A stretch of DNA of 64,000 nt, taken from positions 16,182,001 through 16,246,000 of the forward strand of contig NC_046679.1 of the NCBI RefSeq assembly GCF_009870125.1. The letters run 5' to 3'. The notes under the pieces are model-generated. The model saw nothing but the letters and a program-made list of their open reading frames with translations. It did not search any database and was not told where the DNA came from. Below are positions 37,979-48,400 of the stretch, in pieces (position 1 is the first letter of the stretch; every line of letters starts with the position of its first letter). The position numbers and the translations under genes are program-made. Origin of the DNA: Drosophila pseudoobscura. Taxonomy: Eukaryota > Arthropoda > Insecta > Diptera > Drosophilidae.

Positions 37979-40900
37979 TACTGGTACGCCGAGTGAAAAC
38001 TAAAACAAAATGAAATTTTATTTTGCATTTGAAGTGATTTCTAGCAGCAATGACTTGTCTGGGACTGTCTCCTCGCCTCCACACATGCTTTAGATTTTTA
38101 TTTGTATTTCAAATGTTTTGTGAAAGTGCCAGCAGCATTTTTAGCCAGAGTCGAGTCCATTTGGTAAACGTTTCCTCCCTTTGTTATTTTCTGGCCAACT
38201 AGTAGGAAGAGTTTTATATTTTTTTGGTCCTGTTTTTGCATGATTTTTGCGGGTCCCAGCCCAAACATACCTCGAAAAGTTGCAGCAGAAAAAAAACAGC
38301 TCAAAACTCTCCGAGGCCACACACGAACACACACACGGATCTGGGGTGCATGACTTTGAAACGTTGGGACGCCCAAAACTGAAGCTGCAGTTCGAGTTAG
38401 AGTTTCAGTTGAAGCTGGGACTGGGGCTGGGACTGGGACTGGAGCTGCAAGTAGATGACCCGCATGAAAATGCTGGCCCTGGCATATTTTTATGCCGCAA
38501 GCATGCAGGACAAATGGCTGAAATTTTTGCGCTCCTGATGAGGATGTGGGATGAGTAGGGCCAGGCCGAGATGGCGATGGCTGCCCTTGGGCAGCGGCGG
38601 CTGCAGTTAGTTTTCGACATGTGTACGTGGCCCGCCATCAGCAGCCACTGGGCATGCACTGAGTGCCAGGCGAACCAGTACCGAGCCAGGCGAAAAAGTC
38701 ATTTCTCCTCGAGATCCTTCCCCTTCCCCCACATATTTCCTACGCTCTGACATAGTTGCACCATAGTTGCTCCTGAACCTGCATCAGTTTCTGTGTAGTG
38801 TGTCTTGTTCGGGTGGTAGTGGTGCTGGCCTTAGGGGATTGACGGTGGTGGGGGGGGCAAACACAGAGCGGGGTAAATATATATGGGGAAATTGAACAAG
38901 TCGTTTGTCGGCTGCCCTAGGAATTTATGTGTGCAGGGAGCGTGTCGCCATCATCGTCTCCATCGTCTCCACCGCCAGACGGACCCGTTAGTCGAGTTGA
39001 AAATTAAACATTGCGTATACGCCTAGGTGCATAATAATTCATGCCTGGAGTTGAAGCTGGTAGACCAGGCCCATTGCTCACCAGGCGACTGCAAACGAAA
39101 TTGTGTGTAAAATGTTTTAATATGAGCTCATAATATATGAGCCACAGACAGGGACAGGGACAGGGACATGGACCGGCACAGTCCAGTGGCAGAGGTAGAA
39201 GCAGTCTCTGGGGCAGGCTCTGGGGCAGGGTAAAGTGAGTGGACACCGCAGCTCAATTTGTGATTTATAGACAGAGCCCAGGCCAGAGCATGAAGCCAAG
39301 AAATGGAAACCACTCGGTTATTGAAAGAGTGTGTGCCGGCTCGCAAGTGTTGTTCTTAGTGCTGCTGCTGCTCTATTGCTGCAGTTCTGTTGCTGCTGCA
39401 TTTCAAAAACCAAAGGCCATGAAATTTTATTGTTTAGTTTGGAGGCAGCTGTTGCTGCTGCTGTTGTTGGTCAAGGCGTGCGATATGCCTAAAAATGGAT
39501 GCTGCCGGATATCCTGTGAAATACGAGTACAGCCTGCATGCACATGCCTAGCAATTGAATTTACATTTCGTTGTACCTAAAAAATACAAAAATACGAGTA
39601 CTCCAAGCATCATACAGAGTTTTTGCTTGTAACTTTATGTCATTTGTTTTCGTTTCTCCCTCTCTGCCTGTCATTGCTAGGTTTTTTTTAATTGACCTGG
39701 AAGTTTGTTTGTGTTTTTGAAGGACACCCTGGGACAACAATAATAAAATTCTATGATATTTACTCGATGGCACTCGAAGCGTATCTCCTCTCCTGAATGC
39801 TTTAAAGTCAAAGAGCGCACATCCTATCTGGACATCGCAAAGGCAACAAATTCAATCAGGAACCGACCTAATTATAATCTGCGTAAATACTGCACACAAA
39901 ACACACCGCAGCTCTGATTTCGTTTGTTCGAGATACGTTTTTCTGGACTGTGTGCATTCACACCGCACATTTAGTAGTTAGTTTCGATTACCGAGCTGGC
40001 CAGCTCATGTGGTTTGCAATTTTTTCGTGCCCTGGGTCCGTGGCAATGCTGAAAAATCAATTATGCCCTGCCTGGCATTTAATTAAATATTGTTGCCATT
40101 TTTTTGCTGCCTGCATATTAACGCAATTATTGAAATGGGGTGTGCATGGGCTTAGGCACATTTGATGTATGTATATTCAATATTTTTTTAAGCCAATATA
40201 AAATACCGCAACGGGTGGCATGGGTGGGATGGATGCCCATTCGGAATGGGATAAATGCAATTGTGAAGCGTTTTGCAAATATTTTAGCACTTTTAAATAA
40301 ATACATGCCGGCAGGCAGCTGCACTTTGGCTCAATTTATGGCAGAAAAAGTTAAAACGAAAGCGAAGCCAAAAAATGGCGTTCGTTCACGTTAGAGATCC
40401 GTTGGAGGTTTGGCAAACGGTGAATGGAACTGGGAATATGAAATGGGGAATGGGAATGGCAATGGCAGGCCCCATGCAACTGTGAAGCCAATGCCGTGTG
40501 TCGACGTTTTCAAATTCAAGTATTTATTTTAAATTTTTCACTCTCTGCAAAAACATTCCGTTTTTCACCGGAGATGGAAATGGCCATCGTGTTTTTTTGG
40601 TGCCGGCACTTTGCCGAATCTACCGTGGTCAGCCTTAAGATGGAATAATCATAAATTTATAAAGAAATTTGAAATGGAATTTCATCATATGCATACATTT
40701 CAAACATTAATTCGTATTCTTATCTTATCAGCAAGTATTTGAACAATTTTATTCATTGTAGATACGCTGCCGATTATATACATCTGTTTCCAGACTGCTT
40801 TCACGTCTCGGGTGTAGCAGCTTAAACTTTCAACATCTCAAGTAACCACATGGGCCAAGGCTGAGCCCTTCATTAGCCTTTACCTCTTGTTTTAGCCAAC

Positions 40901-41971
40901 ATGCAACACATCCCAGTGTCCCTGCTCGATGGGTTCAAGAGCCCACGCCAATGTCATTGACATGCCACGAAAGTAAAAGCCAAACCAATCGAGAGCTGCC
41001 CGAGGGCTAGCATGTGACCCGGGTGGGTAGGATGTCTGGATGAGTGGACCAGGGACCGTGCTCTGGGTCTGGCCCTATGTGCAATCTGTGCAATATTCCA
41101 CGAACTGCCGTTAATTACACAAATGCAAAAGTCTGTTGGGCGACCAAATTGGTCGGTAATAAATAAATTCAATTGAATAATTTATTTAATTTATTTTCGG
41201 GGGCTGTTGCCGCGTGACATAAAAAGCAGTAAACAAACAAATTTTTTGTATTTTTCCCACCGCCCCCATGTGGCAGATGGGCAAAAAGCTGAAAAAAAAT
41301 ACGACCAGGCCCGGCCTTCCAGGTGTCGGGATACGGAAGTGTGCAGCAAGCTGACATCGAGGTGTTAGAATTTGGTGCAACCCAAAAAAAGGGAGGAAAT
41401 AAATTTTAAAAACAAGCCACCAAAATGCCAAACACACATTTTTCAGTGCTGACAATGGCAGAGCCCATTCCCAGAGTCAGGAATGGGGCAGAAATATGTG
41501 TGGCACAGGCCAAGTGAATTTGTGGAACGAAAACAAATCGTTTAATTGGCTTAAGCAAAACGTAACCATTATACGGCCGCACCGTTGCCCGATTATATAA
41601 CCATCCAGCCCCAGCGCGGCCCAACAATGATGTTGACAGCGGAGTCACAGTCGGCATCGGTTTCAGCCTGGCTCAAACCCGTTTGCCAACGCTGCGGCTG
41701 CTGCTGCGGCTGCTGCTGCTGCTGCTGCGACTGCTTCACTTAACCGTTTTGTTTCTTTATTTTTTAAGAGCAAACTGACGCAAGGGTACCGCCAAGAGCC
41801 AACCACCAAGCCACAGCCACAGCACCACCAGCCACACCAGGCACCAAGTGTCATGGAGACAGGCATGGGCCAGCAACGGGTTTTGCGTGTTATTATTCAC
41901 TCTGGTCCACAAATCTGCCCCGACTTGGCTTCGCCCGCTGATATCTAGAGCCCACCTTCGCTTCGGTTGGG

Positions 41972-41978
41972 TATATAA
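41972..41978 (+). promoter_or_regulatory. TATA box of Obp83g
   Basis: TATATAA lies 78 bases before the Obp83g ATG. A start about 30 bases downstream, near 42000, would give a 5' UTR of roughly 45-50 nt, typical for compact OBP genes. The placement is by consensus only. Confidence 0.6.
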
Positions 41979-42049
41979 CTAATATGGAAAATCTCGTCCG
42001 GACTTAGTCGCTTGCCACATTTGCTCTCGAGCCCTCGTCCGAGCCAGAA

Positions 42050-42550
42050 ATGAAGTCTTTCACTCTCCTGCTGATTGTCGCCGTTGCTGCTGCTGCCGTG
42101 TCGCAGGTCAGTGCCCAGTGGTTGCCCTTGCTGGCGGACGTGACACCTTATCCCCCCATTACTTTGCAGACATCGGCCAAGTTCCAGGTGCGAACGCACG
42201 ACGATGCGGCCAAGGCCTTCGAAGATTGCCGGGAGGACAACTACGTGCCGGATGACATCTACGAAAAGTTCCTGAACTATGAATTCCCCGCCCATCGTCG
42301 CACCAGCTGCTTCGTCAAGTGCTTTGTGGAGAAGATGGGTCTGTTCTCGGAAAGCAGGGGCTTCGACGAGAAGGCAATGATTAAACAGTTCACGGTCAAG
42401 ACCCCCAAGGATCTGGACACGGTCCAACATGGCCTGGAGAAGTGCATCGATCACAATGAGGCGGAGTCGGATGTTTGCACATTCGCCAACCGCGTCTTCT
42501 CCTGCTGGCTGCCCATCAACCGGCATGTAGTCCGCAAGGTCTACGCCTGA
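42050..42550 (+). CDS. Obp83g: Odorant-binding protein Obp83g
   Basis: Classic six-cysteine insect odorant-binding protein: a small secreted carrier of hydrophobic ligands in sensillar lymph. The whole interval is open (166 codons), but I predict an intron at 42107-42169 (donor GTCAGT, acceptor TTTGCAG, 63 nt). It lies exactly after the 19-residue signal-peptide exon, as in the neighbouring OBP genes. Splicing gives 145 residues, matching the usual length. The cysteines follow the family spacing: C1 in FEDC, C2-x3-C3 in CFVKC, C4 in EKC, and C5-x8-C6 from DVC to FSCW. Highly conserved C-terminal segments include GLEKCIDHNEAESD and INRHVVRKVYA. A TATA box lies at 41972 and a poly(A) signal at 42606. 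The retained-intron form would insert 21 residues with no frameshift. Confidence 0.92.
   Translation: MKSFTLLLIVAVAAAAVSQVSAQWLPLLADVTPYPPITLQTSAKFQVRTHDDAAKAFEDCREDNYVPDDIYEKFLNYEFPAHRRTSCFVKCFVEKMGLFSESRGFDEKAMIKQFTVKTPKDLDTVQHGLEKCIDHNEAESDVCTFANRVFSCWLPINRHVVRKVYA
42107..42169 (+). other. Stop-free 63-nt intron of Obp83g
   Basis: The segment has GTCAGT at the 5' end and a pyrimidine-rich TTTGCAG at the 3' end, a length divisible by three and no in-frame stop, so simple reading-frame prediction treats it as coding. The evidence that it is an intron is its phase-0 position directly after the signal peptide, the same in Obp83ef and Obp83cd, and the family-typical length after removal. Confidence 0.8.
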
Positions 42551-42605
42551 GACGTCCCATGTGATATAAGAATTTTTTCAGTCATTGTATTTTGAATTAC
42601 TCCAA

Positions 42606-42611
42606 AATAAA
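42606..42611 (+). terminator. Poly(A) signal AATAAA of Obp83g
   Basis: AATAAA lies 56 nt after the Obp83g TGA stop, which fits a short 3' UTR. The next gene starts about 250 nt further on. Confidence 0.7.
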
Positions 42612-42855
42612 AACGGTACCGAACTGACCTAGTCCAAGGCGATAGCCCCAGCGGGCTAGTGGTTCTGTTCTGTGCATCTCTACAACTCTGTAGTGCCTCT
42701 ACGCTGTCATTCATTGAACCCACATGAGACTTAATCTCGCCAGGCTGATAACCTCCACCTCCACTGCATCAGCTTCGGCTCTCCGGTGCCCGGTGCGAGC
42801 ACTGATAGGCGCATGATCTCGTATTTAGTTTACATTGTGCATTCTCGGCATCTAG

Positions 42856-43660
42856 ATGATCTCCTTGTGGATTATTTTAGCAGGCGTGTTCGCCGTCAGC
42901 AGCCTGGTGCGTTCAACTGGCCCGAACACATCCCAGATCTCCTACTTATCAGTGTTTCCATCAGGTTCTGGCAGATCTTGCGGGTGAAGCCAAAATTCTG
43001 GAGAACTGTCTGAAGAAAGTCAGCAGCCCGGAGCGCATTGTCAGCGATCTGCAGAAGCTGGAGCGCTACCCCGAATGGACAAGTGAGGAGGTGCCCTGCC
43101 TGATGCGTTGTCTGGCCAGCGAGAAGGGCTGGTTTGATATCGTGAAGAACAAATGGCAGGGCAAGAGATTGACCGATGACATTGGCGCCGATGTCTACAA
43201 CTACTGCCGGTTCGAGCTGATGCGGAAGTCACGGGACGGCTGCAGCTTCGCCTATCGCGGACTCCGCTGCCTGAAGCAGGCGGAACTGCACGCCGGAACC
43301 AGTCTCAGCACGCTGCTCCACTGCGCGCGTACTCTGAATGCCACCAATGTGGAGCTGCTGCAGTATAATCAGCTTAAGACCGAAGAACCGATTCCGTGCC
43401 TCTTCCAGTGCTTCGCTGATGCCATGGGTTTCTATGATACGGCGGGAAACTGGCGTCTCCTCAACTGGCAGCAGGCCTTTGGCCCCAGTCGCATGGAGAA
43501 TCAGACGCAGGAACAGCCACTAGACTACAGCGAGTGCCGACGCAGTGATAAAGAGCGGAAGGAAGCCACCAGCAAATGCTCCTGGATGTACGAGGAATAC
43601 AAGTGCTGGGAGCGTCTCAATGGCAACGATTTCGGGGAGGAAAGTAGAGAGACGAGCTAA
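42856..43660 (+). CDS. Obp83ef: Double-domain odorant-binding protein Obp83ef
   Basis: Two exons, 42856-42906 (17 codons, signal peptide starting MISLWII) and 42965-43660, joined in phase 0 across a 58-nt intron (donor GTGCGT, acceptor CCATCAG). The product is 248 residues. Reading through the intron reaches TGA, so splicing is required. The mature protein has two complete OBP domains in tandem, 12 cysteines. Domain 1 has ENC, PCLMRC (C-x3-C), YNYC, DGC and an 8-residue C5-C6 gap ending LRC. Domain 2 has LHC, PCLFQC, SEC, SKC and again an 8-residue gap ending YKC. N-glycosylation sequons are at NAT and NQT in domain 2. Known as a dimer-type OBP in D. melanogaster; ligand unknown. It converges with Obp83cd. 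No canonical TATA box is evident upstream. Confidence 0.92.
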
Positions 43661-43725
43661 TAGCGTAACTATAAAGTTACTTGTATTAGATGACATTATG
43701 TTCATTTATAATAGAGATGGCCGAT
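43661..43725. other. 65-bp gap between convergent Obp83ef and Obp83cd
   Basis: Stop codons of the two convergent genes are only 65 bp apart. The gap has a perfect 6-bp hairpin GTAACT-ATAA-AGTTAC at 43665-43680, and TATAAA-type signals on each strand (43670-43675 plus, 43705-43710 minus). No canonical AATAAA fits inside, so the 3' UTRs may overlap. Confidence 0.6.
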
Positions 43726-44597
43726 CTAAACGGCCATGACATAGCACGTGAACTGCTGGTAAATGCTGGAACACTGATTCCTGCCACGCCTCTGATGGCA
43801 CGCGGACACATGGGCGCCCGGCACTGGGACACCCAAGTGTCGCCGCATTATCGGGAGCTGCCAGCGGCGGGTGCGCTCGTCAAACAGATGCAGCTTCGAT
43901 ATGAAGCAGCGCGTGAAACAGGGAATGGGCTCGTTTACGGGGTACTCGGGATACGCCTGGAAGCGGCTCCACTCGTCTCGGTCCACCAACTGCAGGCAAT
44001 CCTTCATGGCGGTCTTGGCAGACTCCGTGATGTTGGGCATGCTCTCGATCTGCATGAATGGATGCCCCTCCAGCTGCGTATGTTGATAAGAATCAGTATC
44101 AGTATCGGGGGTTCACTGGACTGGGTGACTGGGCATTATCTCTCTTATCGACTACTCACGTTGGTGATGCAGTGAAAGCCCGCGTAGGCATGCTCACAGC
44201 TGCTCTGGGAGCGACCCCCGCCCAGCTCTAATCTCTGGCGACAGGCGTTGTATACGGGCCGTCCAAAGAGCTGCACAACGCCGCTCTCATCGAAGCCCGT
44301 GCGATTGTCGTAGAACTCAAACATCTCGGCGAGGTAGCACTGCGTGAAGCAGGGTATTTCCTCATAGCCATCCGACCACTCCTTGAACCGTTCCAGACGC
44401 TCAGCAGTCTCAGAGGTAAGGCCTCCGTAGTTCTTAATGCACTTCTCAATGCTTTCTGTCTCGTGGTCGAGCAGAGCCAGGCTCTCCAGCTGCAAAGTAC
44501 AGGAAGAGTAATTCTGTGGTTCTGTCTGTTTGTTATCATGGCTTACCACTCCTATACACAGGAAGAAGGCCAGCAGTGGCCACATTTGCCTCGACAT
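43726..44597 (-). CDS. Obp83cd: Double-domain odorant-binding protein Obp83cd
   Basis: Three exons on the minus strand: 44547-44597 (17 codons, signal peptide starting MSRQMW), 44160-44489 and 43726-44073, all joined in phase 0. The protein is 242 residues, the length I recall for fly Obp83cd. Intron 1 (44490-44546, 57 nt, GTAAGC...TTTGCAG) is stop-free and divisible by three. Intron 2 (44074-44159, 86 nt, donor GTGAGT) falls exactly between the two OBP domains. Domain 1 cysteines: EKC, PCFTQC, NAC, SSC and FHC with the 8-residue C5-C6 gap. Domain 2: KDC, PCFTRC, SAC, NQC and FTC, again 8 residues. Sequons NRT and NIT occur in domains 1 and 2. Probably a secreted soluble ligand carrier and a sister of Obp83ef. 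Confidence 0.92.
44490..44546 (-). other. Stop-free 57-nt intron 1 of Obp83cd
   Basis: GTAAGC and TTTGCAG ends, 57 nt, no in-frame stop on the minus strand. Position after codon 17 corresponds to the first intron of Obp83ef (codon 17) and Obp83g (codon 19). Retention would add 19 residues just after the signal peptide. Confidence 0.8.
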
Positions 44598-45258
44598 TGT
44601 CTTGCTTGCTTTTTCTGGCTGGTGGTGATTTCCTTCACGTTCTGCGACCGATGGAATACTGAACCTCAGGCAAAAATCTCACTCAGCACTTAACGATCGA
44701 TCTATCATGGTTCTAGCTCTGGGCTCTGGACATTGATAACCCATTTTTTTGGCTACCTCAAGTTCAATCCAATGCTTCCGAGTGGGCTGCTGATAACAGA
44801 GGTACAATCAGAGCTCCCGCACTATCATCTTATGGTTCAAGTTTAGGCCTCGCTTGCGCAAAGAATCTCGAAACGATTGTTGCGACGCGTCGGGGCACAC
44901 CTATCGATGCCTCTTACGCAACTCCATCCGATCACTGGGCCAGATGCCCAGTTGCATTTTTGTATCGATCAACACCTGCCATCGCAGTGCCACATCAGGC
45001 TGGTCATTGGAATCATTTTGCTATTGAGGGTTGTTAATTGATGTGGCATTTTTTGTTTTTTTTTGGCATTTTGCCCGACCACTTGTCAGGCTTTTAATAT
45101 TATTTGTTGTTGCTGTTGTTGTGGTTGCTAGTGGGGCTTGTGGTGCTGTGGTTGGCTTGGCCCAACCTGTAAAAGAGCGACATCGTCCCACTTTACGCAT
45201 TTTTGAGCAACCGGATTCAAGTATCGAGAGTGAGCAAAACGTGTTTAACATGTCGCAT

Positions 45259-45289
<31 letters not shown>

Positions 45290-45311
45290 AGCGCAATCCA
45301 AGCCCAAAGCA

Positions 45312-45485
45312 ATGAAGAGATCTTCATCTTCTCCATCCGCCGCAATTGCAAATAACTTCAAAGTGGTTCTGCCAGATCGGCCCAAGAGTCGGCGACAACA
45401 ATCTCCACAACTATCGACTGATTCGAACGGCACCGGCAAGGCGGCCACGTTTCCCCCACAAGATTCCACAATTTCTTCGCAGTGA
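45312..45485 (+). CDS. Weak candidate small ORF, 57 codons, unknown function
   Basis: ATG to TGA, 57 residues, Ser/Gln/Pro/basic-rich; for example it contains NNFKVVLPDRPKSRRQQSPQ. Unlike most frames in the spacers it is not a shifted simple repeat, and its codon choice (AAG, GGC, GCC, ACG) is reasonable for a fly gene. It lies 0.7 kb from and divergent to Obp83cd, just downstream of a (CAT)n(CAG)n run. Against it: no signal peptide, no domain, no splice or promoter evidence, and the ATG overlaps a stop in another frame. I would treat it as unproven. Confidence 0.2.
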   Translation: MKRSSSSPSAAIANNFKVVLPDRPKSRRQQSPQLSTDSNGTGKAATFPPQDSTISSQ

Positions 45486-48400
45486 CCTTGGCTCGTTTTC
45501 TTGCGTGTTTGGCCGTAAAAATTATCAAATCCAGTTTTTCGATTTCCTCTCTTCTTTCACTCACCCAGCGACCGGGTCGGGCTGGACCGGGACGGGACGG
45601 GACGGGACTGGACTGTTGTCAATTTGTACAAATTTTCGTTATATAGTTAATTGTTTTTATTTCTTCTCTGTTTGTTGTTGCCAAACAGCTTTTGTGTCGC
45701 CACGCAGTCGGCGGTGGCGGCGGCGGTGGGGCCACGGTGATGACAACGATGACGACACAGCATCAACAGTTCGGTTCGGTCCGGTCCGGTCCGCCTGTTG
45801 CCTGGAGATGCACCAATGCACCGAACCACCGAGCTGCACTGCACTGCACCAATGGACCGACGCCTGACCTTTGGCAATTTAAAATGCAACAACCTGGGGC
45901 CTGGACCGACAATCTGCAGCTTTGGTAACACTTCACACTGCGGTGGGATGTTTCTTTCGGCTTGTTTCTGCGATTACAAAATGATCCCGGTCAGCATTTA
46001 GCATTTTTCATTGAGCTTAGCATAGATTTGAATACATTTTGATGGGGCCTGATCAGAGTCTCGTTAAGGCGGCTTTCTTCGGCTCGGATCGGCTCAGCTC
46101 CGGTGTAGTCCAGTCCCCTTTGTGTCGCAGCAGCTGACTGAATTTATGGAGAAGTTGGACATTTTAAACGTTTCTTTTGTGTCTGGTTTCAAGGTTATAA
46201 CCCAGTTTTTGCCAGGGTGCTTTTATTGGTTTTTTTTTTAGCAACACAACAGCAGTGTTTTATTGTGGGAAAGAAACTGGAACTAAAATCGAATTCGATC
46301 CGATTCGATTCGATGGGATTGGTGCGTGTTCAATACATTAATGAAACTGCAGGCAAGCCTTTTGATAAAAGCTGAGAGACGGGAGACGATGGACGAGAGA
46401 CTAAGAGATGTTCCGATAACAATATCTGTGTGCGTCCTTGGCTTAGTTGCCAGTGCCAGAGCTGAACTTGCCACGAAGTGCAGGACAGGACAGAACAGGA
46501 CAAGACAGGATAGGACAGGGTAGGACAGCTGCCTTTAATGACATTTACAAATTGGATCTGGCATCTGTCGCTCTTCTGGGGTATGGGTGCTGCTGCTGGC
46601 CACTCCAAATATAATTAAAAACACATCAGCTTATTGTGCGCAGCTTGTGCAATTTTTGGCACATTTCGCATGCAAATCAAAATTCCACTTAACGGGGTTT
46701 CCGTTGCTTCTGCCCCGTTTAGGGGGAGTACGCATCGAACGGAGACCGTCTTCAAATGGCCATAATTAAAAATACATCTACGCAACATGTGGATTTTATG
46801 TGTGTCCAACTGGCCAAAACCGAGCGGAGCGGAGAGAAGCATTGTCCTAAGACAATGAAACCTAGCTGAAATCGAAATTGAAAGTGAGCCCAGGCCAAGA
46901 CGCCTGATGGGAGGTAGAAGTCAACAACCTGTGCGTGTTTGTTGCCTTCAATTTGGTGCAAAACATCCAACTCATTAGCTCGGCATCTTCGTTAGGTGGG
47001 AATTAATTATGCAGATGTATTCATTGTATTGCGATTTCAAGTGTGGTAAAATGCAGCCCGTCTCGGCTCGGGCCTAATGGAGGTGTGGACCACGCTCAGA
47101 CAATCACAATGATGATGACGATGACGAATTGGGGCGGTGTCTGTGGCTGTGCCCAATTTTGGGGTAACTACACACACAACAAACTACGAAAAGCTCTTCA
47201 ACTTCTCAAGTGCCTTTCTGTTTGTGTTTGTGTTTCTGTTTGTGTTTGTTCATGATTTTCATTTTCGATCTTTCCAGGGCATTACAAATTAATCCCGAAA
47301 TCGCTTAAGCCTCCGCCCCGAATGAAGCGTTAACTAAGTAAGCACTTTTCAGTCGACAGAAAAGCAGATCTTATGAGTGTTTGAAAGGAAATTTCTCTGA
47401 GCATTGACCTCGGACTGCGGTTGCGTGTAATCGGCCGCCACTAAGGCCTGGGCCTGCCACTTTGGGGGATTACGTAAATCCGAAATTAGTTAATAAATGA
47501 AAACTGTGAACTGTGAAATGAGAAATGAGAAATAGTATTGTTCAATCTATATGCCGTTACGTCTGAATAAAACGCTTAACCGATGCAGTTCAAGCTGCAG
47601 TTTGATTTTGGCCCGAAGCACTTTGGTCACCGTTTAGTGAGCTCCAAGAGGATTACAATCTAAATTTGCTTATGTAAAAATGATCTGCCAATGGGCAAAA
47701 TAATTGTCAAACGGAATGGAAAGTTTTGTTTACAAAAAAAGTTTAAAAGTTTAGCTTAGATGTCTGGCCAAAGCATATTTTTTATAATCTTGCGAGGGTC
47801 ATCGTTAAGCCGTTTACGGATAGTTAAACAAACAAAAATAGCATTCGGTTTCCTCAATATTTGTTTAGAAATAATGGCTCCCATCCGGCAGTTAGATTTA
47901 TCAGTCGAAATCAGATGGAAGATCAGTAAGCTTAATGAGACTTTGAGGTATCGGGCCTCAAGAAGCATTAATTGATCTATTAGTAAGTGTTCTGCAACCT
48001 GTTTCTAATGCTTTTCACTCTAGAACAAATCTATTAACTGTCTGTAGGTCAAGTCGGTTTAAGACCTTGTCGAAAGCATTTGCATTTAGCCTTAGTTTAT
48101 ATTCTACACTTATTTAAATACGTAATCGCTCCACCTTCACAGATGAAATGCAGGTGACATCTAGGAGGTGACACCTCCCCATTCCATTGGGCGCTTTCCA
48201 ACAACCACCCAACTAGGTCAGCCAGCCAATATACGCGTACAGCTGGTACTTGAATGAAATAAAGTAGCCGCATGAGCATTGTATTGTATACATATAGGCA
48301 TAATTAACTGGAAACCGTTCTAACGGGCCTTCGGCGGCAGTTGTGCGTAATACGAAAGATTCCAGTCACGAACTCGCGGCGGTCGCAGTTGCAGTCGCTG

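Larger units (their letters stand above)
32464..42049. other. Spacer between Vha14-2 and the OBP cluster
   Basis: I find no supportable gene. The stretch carries hexamer tracts at 36107-36168, 38412-38443 and 39146-39170, G-rich sequence at 37934-37978 and 38848-38859, CTG/CAG runs near 39361-39400 and 41690-41735, and three copies of the TACGAGTA 8-mer (35318, 39522, 39593). The last 100 bases hold the Obp83g core promoter. Confidence 0.55.

Noticed and set aside
47756..47975. Open frames on both strands in a stretch free of simple repeats
   Set aside because: Considered as a transposon or pseudogene relic, but no conserved motif could be identified on either strand.
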